A program made the translations under genes and the position numbers. 64,000 nt of DNA from Limosilactobacillus portuensis. GTDB lineage: Bacteria; Bacillota; Bacilli; Lactobacillales; Lactobacillaceae. The notes beneath the pieces are model-generated. The model ran no database searches, had not been told where the DNA came from, and saw only the letters and a list, made by a program, of their open reading frames with translations. The stretch covers positions 1 through 64,000 of the forward strand of contig NZ_JABUXQ010000006.1 in assembly GCF_014838735.1 (NCBI RefSeq). Reading direction: 5' to 3'. Shown one piece after another: positions 45,855-54,163 of the stretch (its first letter is position 1; each line of letters begins with the position of its first letter).

Positions 45855-45898
45855 ATCGATTTAACTTCCTTTCTTAATCAGTGGTGTATGCACCGCGA

Positions 45899-46876
45899 TT
45901 AATAATTAACAGCTTGTGTTGCGGCATCTTCAATGTCATCAGCACCAGGAAGCCATACATTTTCTGCTTGTGGGAATGGGTAAACAGAGTTTGGAGCAGC
46001 TACACGAATAACTGGAGCATCCAAGTACATGATGGCACCTTCTGAAATAGCAGAAGCTACTTGTGCACCGACACCGGCCATCTTTTGTGCTTCTTGAACA
46101 ATTACTACACGGTGAGTCTTCTTGATAGATTCAAAGATAGTGTCTGTGTCAAGTGGGTAAAGTGAACGGAGATCGATAATTTCTGCTGAGATATTCTTCT
46201 TAGCAAGCTTCTTAGCAGCCTTTTGAGCTTCTGAAACTTCACCACCATAAGCAATGATTGTTACATCGTTACCTTCTTCAACGACATTTGCCTTGTCCAA
46301 AGGAACAGTGTACTTGTCATCAGGAACTTCGCCCTTAACTGAACGGTAGAGACGAAGGTTTTCAAGGAAGAGAACTGGGTCATTATTTTCAATAGCGGAA
46401 ATAACAAGTCCCTTAGCATCATAAGCTGAACTTGGGGTAACAACACGAAGACCTGGAATACCTACAAAGAAGTTTTCAAGATCGTCCCCGTGTAATTCAG
46501 CAGTATGAGTACCACCACCGTATGGAGTACGGATAGTGATTGGCATGTTCTTAGTACCATCATATTGGAAACGTACACGTGACATTTGTCCGGCAATTGA
46601 GTCCATTGCTTCAAAAGTGAAGCCCATGAATTGAATTTCTGGAACTGGACGCCAACCAGTAGCGGCTAAACCAATTGACAGACCTAAAATACCAGATTCA
46701 GCTAATGGTGTACTAAATACACGGTCCTTACCGTACTTTTCTTGCAAGCCGTTAGTAGCACGGAAGACACCACCGTTTTTACCAACATCTTCACCGAAGA
46801 CCAAGGTCTTTGGATCTTCAGCCAAAGCAATGTCAATACCTTCAGTAATAGCTTTGATATAAGTCTTTTTAGCCAT
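45899..46876 (-). CDS. pdhB: Pyruvate dehydrogenase E1 beta subunit
   Basis: 325 residues. Transketolase-like E1 beta: FGEDVGKNGGVFRAT, TPLAESGI and YGGGTHTAELHGDD. With PdhA it decarboxylates pruvate using thiamine diphosphate. It begins 2 bp after pdhA, indicating coupling. Confidence 0.97.
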   Translation of the reverse strand: MAKKTYIKAITEGIDIALAEDPKTLVFGEDVGKNGGVFRATNGLQEKYGKDRVFSTPLAESGILGLSIGLAATGWRPVPEIQFMGFTFEAMDSIAGQMSRVRFQYDGTKNMPITIRTPYGGGTHTAELHGDDLENFFVGIPGLRVVTPSSAYDAKGLVISAIENNDPVLFLENLRLYRSVKGEVPDDKYTVPLDKANVVEEGNDVTIIAYGGEVSEAQKAAKKLAKKNISAEIIDLRSLYPLDTDTIFESIKKTHRVVIVQEAQKMAGVGAQVASAISEGAIMYLDAPVIRVAAPNSVYPFPQAENVWLPGADDIEDAATQAVNY

Positions 46877-46878
46877 GA

Positions 46879-47985
46879 TTACTTCGACTCCTTTGCTTCG
46901 TACTTCTTAATTTGTTCTTTGATATCTGGGGTTGGAACTTCGAAGGTCCGCTTAAGCATGTCTGTAACCTTTTCTGGTTCTACAGAGTCAGCTTCCTTCA
47001 TAGCCTTCTTGAAGTCTTCCTTGCATTCATCAGCATACTTGTTTTCTTCGTCTTCAGACCAGAGACCTTTCTTAGTCAAGTACTTACGAAGCCGAATTAA
47101 TGGATCCTTGTCGAACCATGGCTTTTCTTCTTCCTTAGTACGGTAACGACTAGGATCGTCACCAGCAGAACTGTGAGCACCAAACCGGTATGTTAAGGTT
47201 TCAATTAATACTGGACCATTGCCGGCAGCAGCGAATTCACGAGCTTCCTTAGCAACTTCATAACATGCCAAGATATCCATTCCGTCAACTTGAACACCTG
47301 GAATACCAGCTGCAACACCCTTTTGAGCAATGGTTTGAGCATAAGTTTGAAGCTTCAGTGGGTATGAAATTGCCCAGCCGTTGTTTTGAATAATGAATAC
47401 GGCAGGAGCTTGGAATGCACCAGCAAAGTTCATTCCTTCGTAGGTGTCACCTTGTGATGAACCACCTTCACCGGTATAAGCATAAGCAACGGCATCCTTT
47501 TCACCGTTCTTCTTAATACCAAGAGCACCACCGGCCATTTCAACCATTTGGGCACCAATGATAATTTGTGGACGTAATGCACGAGCATCAAACATGTTGC
47601 CTTTGAGGTGACCCTTTGACCAAAGGTACATTTGAGCAACAGTTGCACCGTGTTGAATTAATTGAGGTAAGTCACGATATGCAGGGAATAAGAAGTCATT
47701 CTTCTCAAATGCAGCCGCGGTCCCCATTTCTGAGGCCTCTTCACCCCAAGTTGGGGCATAAAATCCTAAACGACCTTGCTTTGAGAAACTCATGGTTTGT
47801 TCGTGAAGTGCACGTTCCCAAACCATCTTCTTCATTAAGTCAACTAACAGATCATCACTGAAGTTAGCCATTAAATCCTTGTTAACGACATTCCCATCAT
47901 TATCGAGAATTTGAACAGGCTTTGCATATGGAGCGCCTTCTTCAGCTTTAATCTTTGCAAAGTCAACAGCTTTGGTATTGGCCAT
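46879..47985 (-). CDS. pdhA: Pyruvate dehydrogenase E1 alpha subunit
   Basis: 368 residues from ATG 47985 (SD AAAGGGA), which fits the family start better than the open frame to 48021. The thiamine-diphosphate motif runs from GEGGSSQGD to NNGWAIS. The loop TYRFGAHSSAGDDPSRYR is where E1 alpha subunits are shaped by substrate and regulation. First gene of pdhABCD. Confidence 0.96.
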   Translation of the reverse strand: MANTKAVDFAKIKAEEGAPYAKPVQILDNDGNVVNKDLMANFSDDLLVDLMKKMVWERALHEQTMSFSKQGRLGFYAPTWGEEASEMGTAAAFEKNDFLFPAYRDLPQLIQHGATVAQMYLWSKGHLKGNMFDARALRPQIIIGAQMVEMAGGALGIKKNGEKDAVAYAYTGEGGSSQGDTYEGMNFAGAFQAPAVFIIQNNGWAISYPLKLQTYAQTIAQKGVAAGIPGVQVDGMDILACYEVAKEAREFAAAGNGPVLIETLTYRFGAHSSAGDDPSRYRTKEEEKPWFDKDPLIRLRKYLTKKGLWSEDEENKYADECKEDFKKAMKEADSVEPEKVTDMLKRTFEVPTPDIKEQIKKYEAKESK

Positions 47986-48021
47986 TATAAAACATCCCTT
48001 TCCAAATCCAATTAACATCAT

Positions 48022-48082
48022 CGTAAGCGATTACTTACCTTACTTACATTATTTAGTATACCTCTCTTTCAACATAATACAA
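48022..48082 (-). promoter_or_regulatory. pdh promoter with CcpA-type cre site
   Basis: On the minus strand TTGTAT (48082-48077), 16 bp and TATACT (48060-48055). The sequence CGTAAGCGATTACT (48022-48035) matches the cre consensus TGTAANCGNTTACA at 12 of 14 positions and would lie at about +14 to +27, a roadblock position. Carbon catabolite control of pdh is inferred. The rest of the gap to def (48083-48300) is AT-rich, and I see no other structure in it. Confidence 0.6.
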
Positions 48083-48301
48083 GCGATTTCATAGACTTAT
48101 TTTGATTAATTTGACTAATATTTTCTTAAATTGTATACGTTTTCAACAAAATTGATTGTTTGTTCTTTATTTTTTTACTTTTCCTTGTTTTTACCGTTAT
48201 TTTTATTCAATTTCAGTTTGTGATAAACTACTATTTGTTTGAACAATCAATTTTAAACGATTAATAATGTAGATTAATTTTTTATTTGGAGGATGATCAT
48301 T

Positions 48302-48865
48302 GTGTATTTAATGAAAGATATTGTTCGCGATGGTGACCCTGTCTTACGGAAGCGTGCTGCAAAAGTAACATTTCCACTTTCAGCAGAAGATCAAGAATTT
48401 GCCAAGCGTGCAATGGAATATCTTGAAGTGAGTCAGGATCCAGAACTATGTAAGAAATATAAGCTCCGTGCTGGTGTCGGCCTAGCAGCGCCACAAGTTG
48501 GTATTTCAAAGCAAATGGCTGCTGTCCTGGTTCCATCCCTAGACGAAGAGGACAATCAGCCTTCATTCAAAGATGTTATCATTAATCCGGTAATCGTCAG
48601 TGAATCTGTACAATACGGAGCACTCACTGAAGGCGAAGGTTGTCTTTCAGTTGACAAGGATGTTCCCGGATATGTTCCCCGGCATGACCGTATCACTTTA
48701 CGCTATCAAGATGTTAAGGGTGAAACTCATCAAGTTCGGTTGAAAAATTACCCAGCAATCGTTTGCCAACATGAAATTGATCATCTTCATGGTGTTCTTT
48801 TCTACGATCATATTAATAATGATGATCCATTTAAGGCTCCTGATGATACAATCATGATTAGCTAA
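48302..48865 (+). CDS. def: Peptide deformylase
   Basis: 187 residues from a GTG (48302) nine bases after GGAGG (48288-48292); the ATG at 48293 touches the SD and the ATG at 48311 is far. Motifs: GVGLAAPQVG, EGCLSV and HEIDHLHG supply the metal ligands Cys and two His. It removes the N-formyl group from nascent proteins. Long Firmicutes-type (type 2) deformylase. It diverges from pdhA. Confidence 0.95.
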   Translation: MYLMKDIVRDGDPVLRKRAAKVTFPLSAEDQEFAKRAMEYLEVSQDPELCKKYKLRAGVGLAAPQVGISKQMAAVLVPSLDEEDNQPSFKDVIINPVIVSESVQYGALTEGEGCLSVDKDVPGYVPRHDRITLRYQDVKGETHQVRLKNYPAIVCQHEIDHLHGVLFYDHINNDDPFKAPDDTIMIS

Positions 48866-48884
48866 TCTTACTTCCACAATAAAA

Positions 48885-48922
48885 TGGCTCCAGTATTCAA
48901 TAATTACTGAATACTGGAGCCA
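48885..48922. terminator. Bidirectional terminator after def
   Basis: TGGCTCCAGTATTCA (48885-48899) pairs perfectly with TGAATACTGGAGCCA (48908-48922). Confidence 0.9.
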
Positions 48923-48941
48923 CTTTCAATTATAATAATCC

Positions 48942-49430
48942 CTATTTTTTATTTTTTTGATCATGCTGATCCAACCGGCGAAGATCCGCAATATATTCTC
49001 GCGTAGCCTCATTTAAGACATAAGCAACGTCAATATGCAGAACATTCTCATACGTCCACCAATCGGTTACTTTAAAGACTGTTGAACTTTTCTCAAAAGA
49101 TTGGATCTGGTTTTGCTTAGCATAGTCAGTTAGTTTTTTTTCAAGATCCTCCCTACTAAACTGATCGTCCGTAAGATGATATTGCGCCGGAGTAAAGTGA
49201 AACTCAAACGCTAAAACACCTTTCCCCCAAACGTCTGCAACGATTTCGGAAGATAATGAAAAAGAGTGCCCGGTTAGCTGAGTAAGACAATGATTTACTG
49301 CCTGATCGGTTACTGATTGGGCCTGATTTTTTAACATTAGCGTCGCACGGTTAATCAATAGACGATGAACGGCAACGTAAATAAGAATAACAACAATAAC
49401 CGCTAAGAGAACTAGCCAAAAGAACGACAT
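48942..49430 (-). CDS. Membrane-anchored protein of unknown function
   Basis: 162 residues from ATG 49430; a longer frame to 49469 exists, but the hydrophobic anchor begins at the later Met. One N-terminal membrane helix (SFFWLVLLAVIVVILIYVAVH), then a soluble region with WGKGVLAFEFHF and TDWWTYENVLHIDVAYVL, and a charged C-terminus. No family recognised. The topology is likely N-out or a simple anchor with a cytoplasmic domain. Confidence 0.75.
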   Translation of the reverse strand: MSFFWLVLLAVIVVILIYVAVHRLLINRATLMLKNQAQSVTDQAVNHCLTQLTGHSFSLSSEIVADVWGKGVLAFEFHFTPAQYHLTDDQFSREDLEKKLTDYAKQNQIQSFEKSSTVFKVTDWWTYENVLHIDVAYVLNEATREYIADLRRLDQHDQKNKK

Positions 49431-49565
49431 AGGCTCATCCCATTTCTTAATTATATTTAACTTAATCATACCATTTTACAATTTTAAGTAACACAGTTGA
49501 TTAGATGTGCTAAAATAATTTAAGTAACTAAAGTTTAAATAACATAATAAGGAGCATTTTACAGT

Positions 49566-49778
49566 ATGACTTTTAAGGTATACTACCAACCCGATGCAAC
49601 TAAACGGCCGGTTCGTGAAAATACTCAATCATTGTATATTGAAGCTGATTCAGAGGCTCAAGCATTATTATTGGTTGAAGAAAATACTGACTACAACATT
49701 GAATTTGTTGAACAATTAGACGATAAAGCTTTGGAATACGAAAAGCAAAATCCAAACTTTAAGATTACTAAGTTCTAA
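49566..49778 (+). CDS. rpoY: RNA polymerase epsilon subunit RpoY
   Basis: 70 residues matching the YkzG/RpoY (DUF1447) family: FKVYYQPD at the start, SLYIEADSEAQAL and a final NPNFKITKF. A small accessory subunit bound near the jaw of Firmicutes RNA polymerase. SD AAGGAG at 49549-49554. It has its own terminator. Confidence 0.93.
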   Translation: MTFKVYYQPDATKRPVRENTQSLYIEADSEAQALLLVEENTDYNIEFVEQLDDKALEYEKQNPNFKITKF

Positions 49779-49787
49779 TTGCTAATT

Positions 49788-49821
49788 AAGACAGTCGGGA
49801 AGAAAATCTCTCGACTGTCTT
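49788..49821 (+). terminator. rpoY terminator
   Basis: AAGACAGTCG (49788-49797) pairs with CGACTGTCTT (49812-49821), extended inward by GGAAGA/TCTCT partial pairing. It lies 9 bp after the stop, with T after the second arm. Confidence 0.85.
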
Positions 49822-49846
49822 TTACTTAATCCCAGGAGGCCTAATC

Positions 49847-50785
49847 ATGCATTATGAGATAATCCTAAATCCAACTGCAGGAAATGGAAAAGCAAAAAAG
49901 ACTTGGAACATTCTCCAGCCAGTTATTGAAGGACAGTTAGATTATTCCCTCCACCAAACTGATTATGCTAATCATGAAGCTTTCTTTGCCAAGCGAATTG
50001 CTAAAGCCCACCCTCACAATTCAGATACTGTTGTAATTGTGATCGGTGGCGATGGAACCCTTCACAACGTCCTAAATGGATTAGTAAAAGCTGATTCCAC
50101 CCTTCCATTATCATACATTCCTGCGGGAACCGGCAATGACTTTGCTCGGGGCTACGGGATTTCGCTGAATCCAGAAAAAGCCCTCCAGCAAATAGTTTCT
50201 ACAACAAAAGCACACACCATTACAATTGGTCATTACACCGAGTCAATTAAGAATGAGGAAGGTTATTTTCTCAACAATATTGGGATTGGCTTTGACGCTG
50301 CAATTGTTAGTCGAACCAACTCATCAAAGGCCAAAAAGAGCCTCAATAAGTTGCGGCTAGGGAACTTTTCCTACCTTAGCAAGGCATTCGGTGTTATTTA
50401 TGATCAACAGCCGTTCCAACTAATTCTTCAGGAACAAGGGCACCACTATATTTTCGCTAATGCTTTTATTGTAGTTGCAACAAATCATCCATACATTGGT
50501 GGCGGCTTTCAAATTGATCGTTCAGCCAATGTTAATGATGATGCAATCAGTATGGTCATTGCTGAACGAAAGAATTGGCTGCTTACCCTTTGGGAGGTTA
50601 TTCAGTTTGGTCGCGGTAAATTAGCGGAATCACGTTTTGCCCATCATTTTCATGCTAAGACTCTCCATTATTCCACAACTTCATTAGAATTTGGTCAAAT
50701 TGATGGAGAAAACATGGGAAACCGATTTTATGATTTGAATGTTGATACTAGTCATTATCAATTTTGGCAGGAACCGCTTAATTAA
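49847..50785 (+). CDS. Diacylglycerol/lipid kinase (YegS/DgkB-like)
   Basis: 312 residues. DAGK catalytic motif VIGGDGTLHNVLNGL (about 62-76), ATP-site PAGTGNDFARG (about 84-94) and the C-terminal GQIDGEN. Relatives phosphorylate diacylglycerol to phosphatidic acid at the membrane surface. SD AGGAGG at 49835. Which lipid it uses is not visible. Confidence 0.93.
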   Translation: MHYEIILNPTAGNGKAKKTWNILQPVIEGQLDYSLHQTDYANHEAFFAKRIAKAHPHNSDTVVIVIGGDGTLHNVLNGLVKADSTLPLSYIPAGTGNDFARGYGISLNPEKALQQIVSTTKAHTITIGHYTESIKNEEGYFLNNIGIGFDAAIVSRTNSSKAKKSLNKLRLGNFSYLSKAFGVIYDQQPFQLILQEQGHHYIFANAFIVVATNHPYIGGGFQIDRSANVNDDAISMVIAERKNWLLTLWEVIQFGRGKLAESRFAHHFHAKTLHYSTTSLEFGQIDGENMGNRFYDLNVDTSHYQFWQEPLN

Positions 50786-50796
50786 ACCGATAATCG

Positions 50797-50834
50797 AAAA
50801 TGGACCGAGAATTTGATGTTTCTCAGTCCATTTT
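50797..50834. terminator. Bidirectional terminator after the lipid kinase gene
   Basis: AAAATGGACCGAGA (50797-50810) and TCTCAGTCCATTTT (50821-50834) pair with one mismatch between converging genes. Confidence 0.85.
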
Positions 50835-50850
50835 ATTATTTGTTAGTAAA

Positions 50851-51489
50851 TTAATTATCTTTAGGATAGCCAACCAAGTGTAGTTTACCGTGAACATATT
50901 CACCAAGATAAATATCATTAATACTCTTAAAACCGGCTTTTTTTACCTGTTCAGCAATCCATTTCTCATCATGATGAATTAATTCAAGAACATCCAGATT
51001 AATTTGACCATCATTAATTAAGGGGAAACGAATATTCTCATCACTATTTTCAATTACTACCAATTGACCGTTCTGCTCCAAAATACCACTTTTAACTTTA
51101 GCAATTTCATAGATTCCATGACTTCGTAAGCGGAACATTAACTCATTGGCAGTCATTCCTGCTCGCATACAATTATCTACCAGCAACCGACCGTCCTTAA
51201 TTAATAGTCGGGGACGACCGTCAATAATATTTTGAATTGTCGCGTTATGCTCCTTAGCATACTTAACGATAAACACAATCAATGTCCAGATTAATAGAAC
51301 CATTACAAACTGTAACACGGTAATATCTTGGTTATAAATGATCCCACCAATAATTCCCCCAAGAACATAATTTTGTACTTGGTCGATTGCGGATGTCGGT
51401 GCTAAATTTCCCTTCCCCAAAATATTAATCTGGAAAATAAGACAAATCATTCCCAAAACAAATTTAATCGTAATTAATCCGTAATCCAT
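50851..51489 (-). CDS. DUF421 membrane protein (YetF family)
   Basis: 212 residues. Three N-terminal membrane segments (about 5-24, 38-55, 60-78) and a soluble DUF421 domain with GRPRLLIKDGRLLVDNCMRAGMTANEL. The function is not known. Starts 11 bp after the DUF3290 gene; the pair is common in lactobacilli and is likely a two-gene operon. Confidence 0.9.
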   Translation of the reverse strand: MDYGLITIKFVLGMICLIFQINILGKGNLAPTSAIDQVQNYVLGGIIGGIIYNQDITVLQFVMVLLIWTLIVFIVKYAKEHNATIQNIIDGRPRLLIKDGRLLVDNCMRAGMTANELMFRLRSHGIYEIAKVKSGILEQNGQLVVIENSDENIRFPLINDGQINLDVLELIHHDEKWIAEQVKKAGFKSINDIYLGEYVHGKLHLVGYPKDN

Positions 51490-51500
51490 AACTATCCTCC

Positions 51501-51944
51501 CTATTTTTGAATAATTACCCGATGATCAACAACGTGTGCACGAGTAAGCGTATAGTTATCGCCACTTGGGCTTAAATTGACCCGATAATCCTTTTTATCA
51601 AACCGAACAATAATTCCATCAGTTAGGGTTGTCGAATTAACAACAACTTTATTTGGATTAATACCGTGATCCTTAGCAACCGCACGAATAAAAGGACGCA
51701 TTTGCAATGATTGTGACTGTTGAGAGTATGTCTTTTCCAAATTAGTAACTTGCAATCCCGCAAAAATTAATAAAAGAAGAAAGAAGATAATTCCTAAATC
51801 TCGATAACGAGTTTGCAATTGATGGCGAAAATAACGAAAGGAGTTAATCAAAACTAATAATATTAATACCAGGATTACAGCATAGTTTACTAAGCTATTA
51901 AATTGCTGTTGATGCATGAAGTAGCTCTCTGTATAAAAAGTCAT
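51501..51944 (-). CDS. DUF3290 membrane protein
   Basis: 147 residues. Two membrane helices (about 15-35 and 47-66) and a small C-terminal domain (about 80-147) ending in VHVVDHRVIIQK-like strands. It pairs with the DUF421 protein just downstream. Function unknown. Confidence 0.85.
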   Translation of the reverse strand: MTFYTESYFMHQQQFNSLVNYAVILVLILLVLINSFRYFRHQLQTRYRDLGIIFFLLLLIFAGLQVTNLEKTYSQQSQSLQMRPFIRAVAKDHGINPNKVVVNSTTLTDGIIVRFDKKDYRVNLSPSGDNYTLTRAHVVDHRVIIQK

Positions 51945-51973
51945 CTATTCCGCCTCGCTATTAATAAATCACA

Positions 51974-52020
51974 AAAACAAGCTAAGATTAGTTCAAAATG
52001 GGATAATCTTAGCTTGTTTT
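51974..52020. terminator. 17-bp terminator after the wall hydrolase gene
   Basis: AAAACAAGCTAAGATTA (51974-51990) pairs perfectly with TAATCTTAGCTTGTTTT (52004-52020), 20 bp after the hydrolase stop. Confidence 0.92.
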
Positions 52021-52039
52021 ATTTTACCATCCTTAATGT

Positions 52040-53311
52040 TTACTTAACTGTTCCAGCAAAACTTGGTGCAAAGTATGAACTTAAGTTATATACGGCAACG
52101 TTTGTTCCAGGCTTAGCCGCAGCAGCGTATTGGTTGTTCCCCATGTAAATACCAACATGGTATGAGCTTCCTTGGTTTCCCCAGAAGAGAAGGTCTCCTG
52201 ATTGAGCCTGGTTAACCGGCTTGGTATTAACGTAGCTTTCCATAGCAACGGTATTGTGTGGCAACTGCTTTCCTTCAGCATTTGCGTATACATATTGAAC
52301 AAATCCTGAGCAATCCATCCCACTTAACGAATTACCACCCCACTGGTATGGAACACTGTTAGAACTAGCGATCTTACTTGCTAAACTAACAACAGAACCA
52401 GATTGCAAGTTAGCATTGTTTTGACTTGCTGCTTGTTGACTAGTTGCTTGCTGAGCAACTTGGCTTTGTTGGGCTTGTGATTGTTGGGCTGGTTGAGATG
52501 CAGCTGAAGTAGTAGTAACCTGCTGACTCTGTACTACAGTTTGGTTAGTTGCAGCTGCCCGTGAAGCCGTGCTATAAGCTACTGCTTGAGTACTGTTAGC
52601 AGAAACAGATTGTTGACTACTTACCTGTTGACCAGCTGCTACAGTAACTGCAGAATTTTGTTGACTAGGAGCAGCAGAATTATAAGCAGCTGCATTGACT
52701 GTACTTGTGTATGCTGAACCAGTCATTTGTGATGATTGACCTTGTTGATTAACTGCTTGTTGGACTGTGTTCCCCATTGCTTGTGGTTGGGCAGCCTCAC
52801 TAACAGCTCCTTGAACAACTTGCGGTTGAGACTGTTGAACATTTCCTGTAACGGTAAATGATTGTGGTTGAGCAACTGGGGCAGTACTTGATTGTGAGAC
52901 TGCTGAATTAACGTTTTCGCCGTTAATTGATAATTGTTGACCAACATAAATCAAGTCTGGATTCTGAATATGATTCCAGGCAACAAGATCATTAAGACTA
53001 ACGTTAAATTGAACAGCTAGTTCACTTAAAGTATCGCCGCTCTTAACCACATAGATACCATTCTTAGCAGCTGAAGCTGACTTAGAAGAAGCTGATGATG
53101 ATTGAATTGGTGCTAATGATAACTGGCCGCTATTACGAACCGCATTAGCAGCAGAACTCATTGATGCTGGTTGTTCAGCATGATTAGAACTCTTTGCCTT
53201 TGCTTCAACAGCATTATTAGCTTGGGTAGTCAGTGCAAAAACACTTAATGCTCCCAGCGTTCCAGCAACTAATCTTGTTGATGAACTATACTTACGTACT
53301 TTCTTTACCAT
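52040..53311 (-). CDS. Secreted LysM-NlpC/P60 peptidoglycan endopeptidase
   Basis: 423 residues. Signal peptide (about 1-36, with a basic start and a hydrophobic core), one LysM wall-binding domain (about 85-128: YVVKSGDTLSELAVQF to LIYVGQQLSI), a long Gln/Ser/Ala linker (about 135-305) and a C-terminal NlpC/P60 domain with catalytic Cys in MDCSGFVQYVY and His in YHVGIYMG. It would cut peptide stems of the cell wall, probably at the septum. SD GGAGAGGATG upstream. The linker DNA is repetitive and may vary in length between strains. Confidence 0.93.
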   Translation of the reverse strand: MVKKVRKYSSSTRLVAGTLGALSVFALTTQANNAVEAKAKSSNHAEQPASMSSAANAVRNSGQLSLAPIQSSSASSKSASAAKNGIYVVKSGDTLSELAVQFNVSLNDLVAWNHIQNPDLIYVGQQLSINGENVNSAVSQSSTAPVAQPQSFTVTGNVQQSQPQVVQGAVSEAAQPQAMGNTVQQAVNQQGQSSQMTGSAYTSTVNAAAYNSAAPSQQNSAVTVAAGQQVSSQQSVSANSTQAVAYSTASRAAATNQTVVQSQQVTTTSAASQPAQQSQAQQSQVAQQATSQQAASQNNANLQSGSVVSLASKIASSNSVPYQWGGNSLSGMDCSGFVQYVYANAEGKQLPHNTVAMESYVNTKPVNQAQSGDLLFWGNQGSSYHVGIYMGNNQYAAAAKPGTNVAVYNLSSYFAPSFAGTVK

Positions 53312-53580
53312 ACAGAAACATCCTCTCCAAATAAACGAAAAAATAATTGCTAATTACTTAGTTGATAAACTCAAATCTTCTTTACCATATCATTTTTTTA
53401 GAAATTCTTGTACTAATTTTAACATTTTTAAAGATTTTATTTCTTAATCAAGTAAAGATGGGATGAAGAAAGTTACAAAAAGGTTATTTTGCTTAAATTT
53501 TATTAAAGACAAGTCAGGATTAAGACTGTTAATTTCATTTCATTGATAAAATAAAATTAGTTATAGGAGGAAGTGATCGC

Positions 53581-54006
53581 ATGATTTGTATATATTACCA
53601 CACTAACGATCCTTCAAAACGGAAGGCAGTTAAGTGGCTCACCGCTTACCAACTAACGGTTCATGAACGGAACATCGAAAAACAGCCATTAACTAAGGCA
53701 GAAATTCTTGCTCTGCTAAGCAAATCGATTAACGGGACTTCCGACTTAATTTCTACCCGTTCTTGAGACACTAAAGCACTTCAGTTAAATTCTGAAACCA
53801 TAACAATTAACCAGCTAGTAAAAGCAATTCAAAAGAGCCCTCACGTTTTGAAAAATCCAATTATCTGTGATGAAAGCAAGTTAGTAACTGGCTTCGATCA
53901 AGAAAAAATAGGAATTTTTATTTCACAACAAGAACGGAAAGACGAATTGGCAGATTTATTACTAAAGCAGGATATCCAAACAAGTCATTTTGCATTTCCG
54001 ATCTAA
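53581..54006 (+). pseudogene. Spx/ArsC-like gene, interrupted by TGA
   Basis: SD AGGAGGAAG then ATG 53581. The full frame is 141 codons, the size of an Spx/ArsC-family protein (ISTRS near codon 57-61, KNPIIC near codon 92-97). Codon 62 is TGA (53764-53766), after which the frame stays open to TAA (54004-54006) with no other stop. The usual CxxC redox motif at the N-terminus is missing (YYHTNDPSKRKAVKWL). So it is a diverged paralogue that has also been cut. A single change (CGA or GGA to TGA) explains the stop. The 61-residue product is unlikely to work. Confidence 0.85.
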
Positions 54007-54051
54007 AGATGATGGCTTTACTATGCAATTATAATTATTATCTTAACGAAA

Positions 54052-54091
54052 AACGCCAGACTAAGTTAAAGTAATTGTTAGTCCCGGCGTT
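54052..54091 (-). terminator. Terminator between the Spx-like pseudogene and prs
   Basis: AACGCCAGACTAA (54052-54064) and TTAGTCCCGGCGTT (54078-54091) pair with a bulge. On the minus strand TTTTTCG follows. It is the distal one of two hairpins after prs. Confidence 0.75.
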
Positions 54092-54106
54092 ATCTTTATT
54101 ACGTTC

Positions 54107-54161
54107 AAAAAACAGGAAACTATTAGGAAGAGTGGTAATTCTTAATAGTCTCCTGTTTTTT
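54107..54161. terminator. Long hairpin directly after prs
   Basis: AAAAAACAGGAAACTATTA (54107-54125) pairs with TAATAGTCTCCTGTTTTTT (54143-54161) with one internal mismatch, 2 bp after the prs stop. T-runs on both strands allow two-way termination. Confidence 0.85.
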
Positions 54162-54163
54162 AT

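Noticed and set aside
52040-53311. Direct short repeats in the hydrolase linker as a CRISPR array
   Set aside because: Repeats are irregular, in frame and code for Gln/Ser/Ala; there is no regular spacer pattern. No CRISPR array was seen in the window.
53764-53766. TGA in the Spx-like gene as selenocysteine
   Set aside because: No SECIS-like hairpin directly after the codon, lactobacilli of this kind are not known to use selenocysteine here, and the site is not the redox cysteine.
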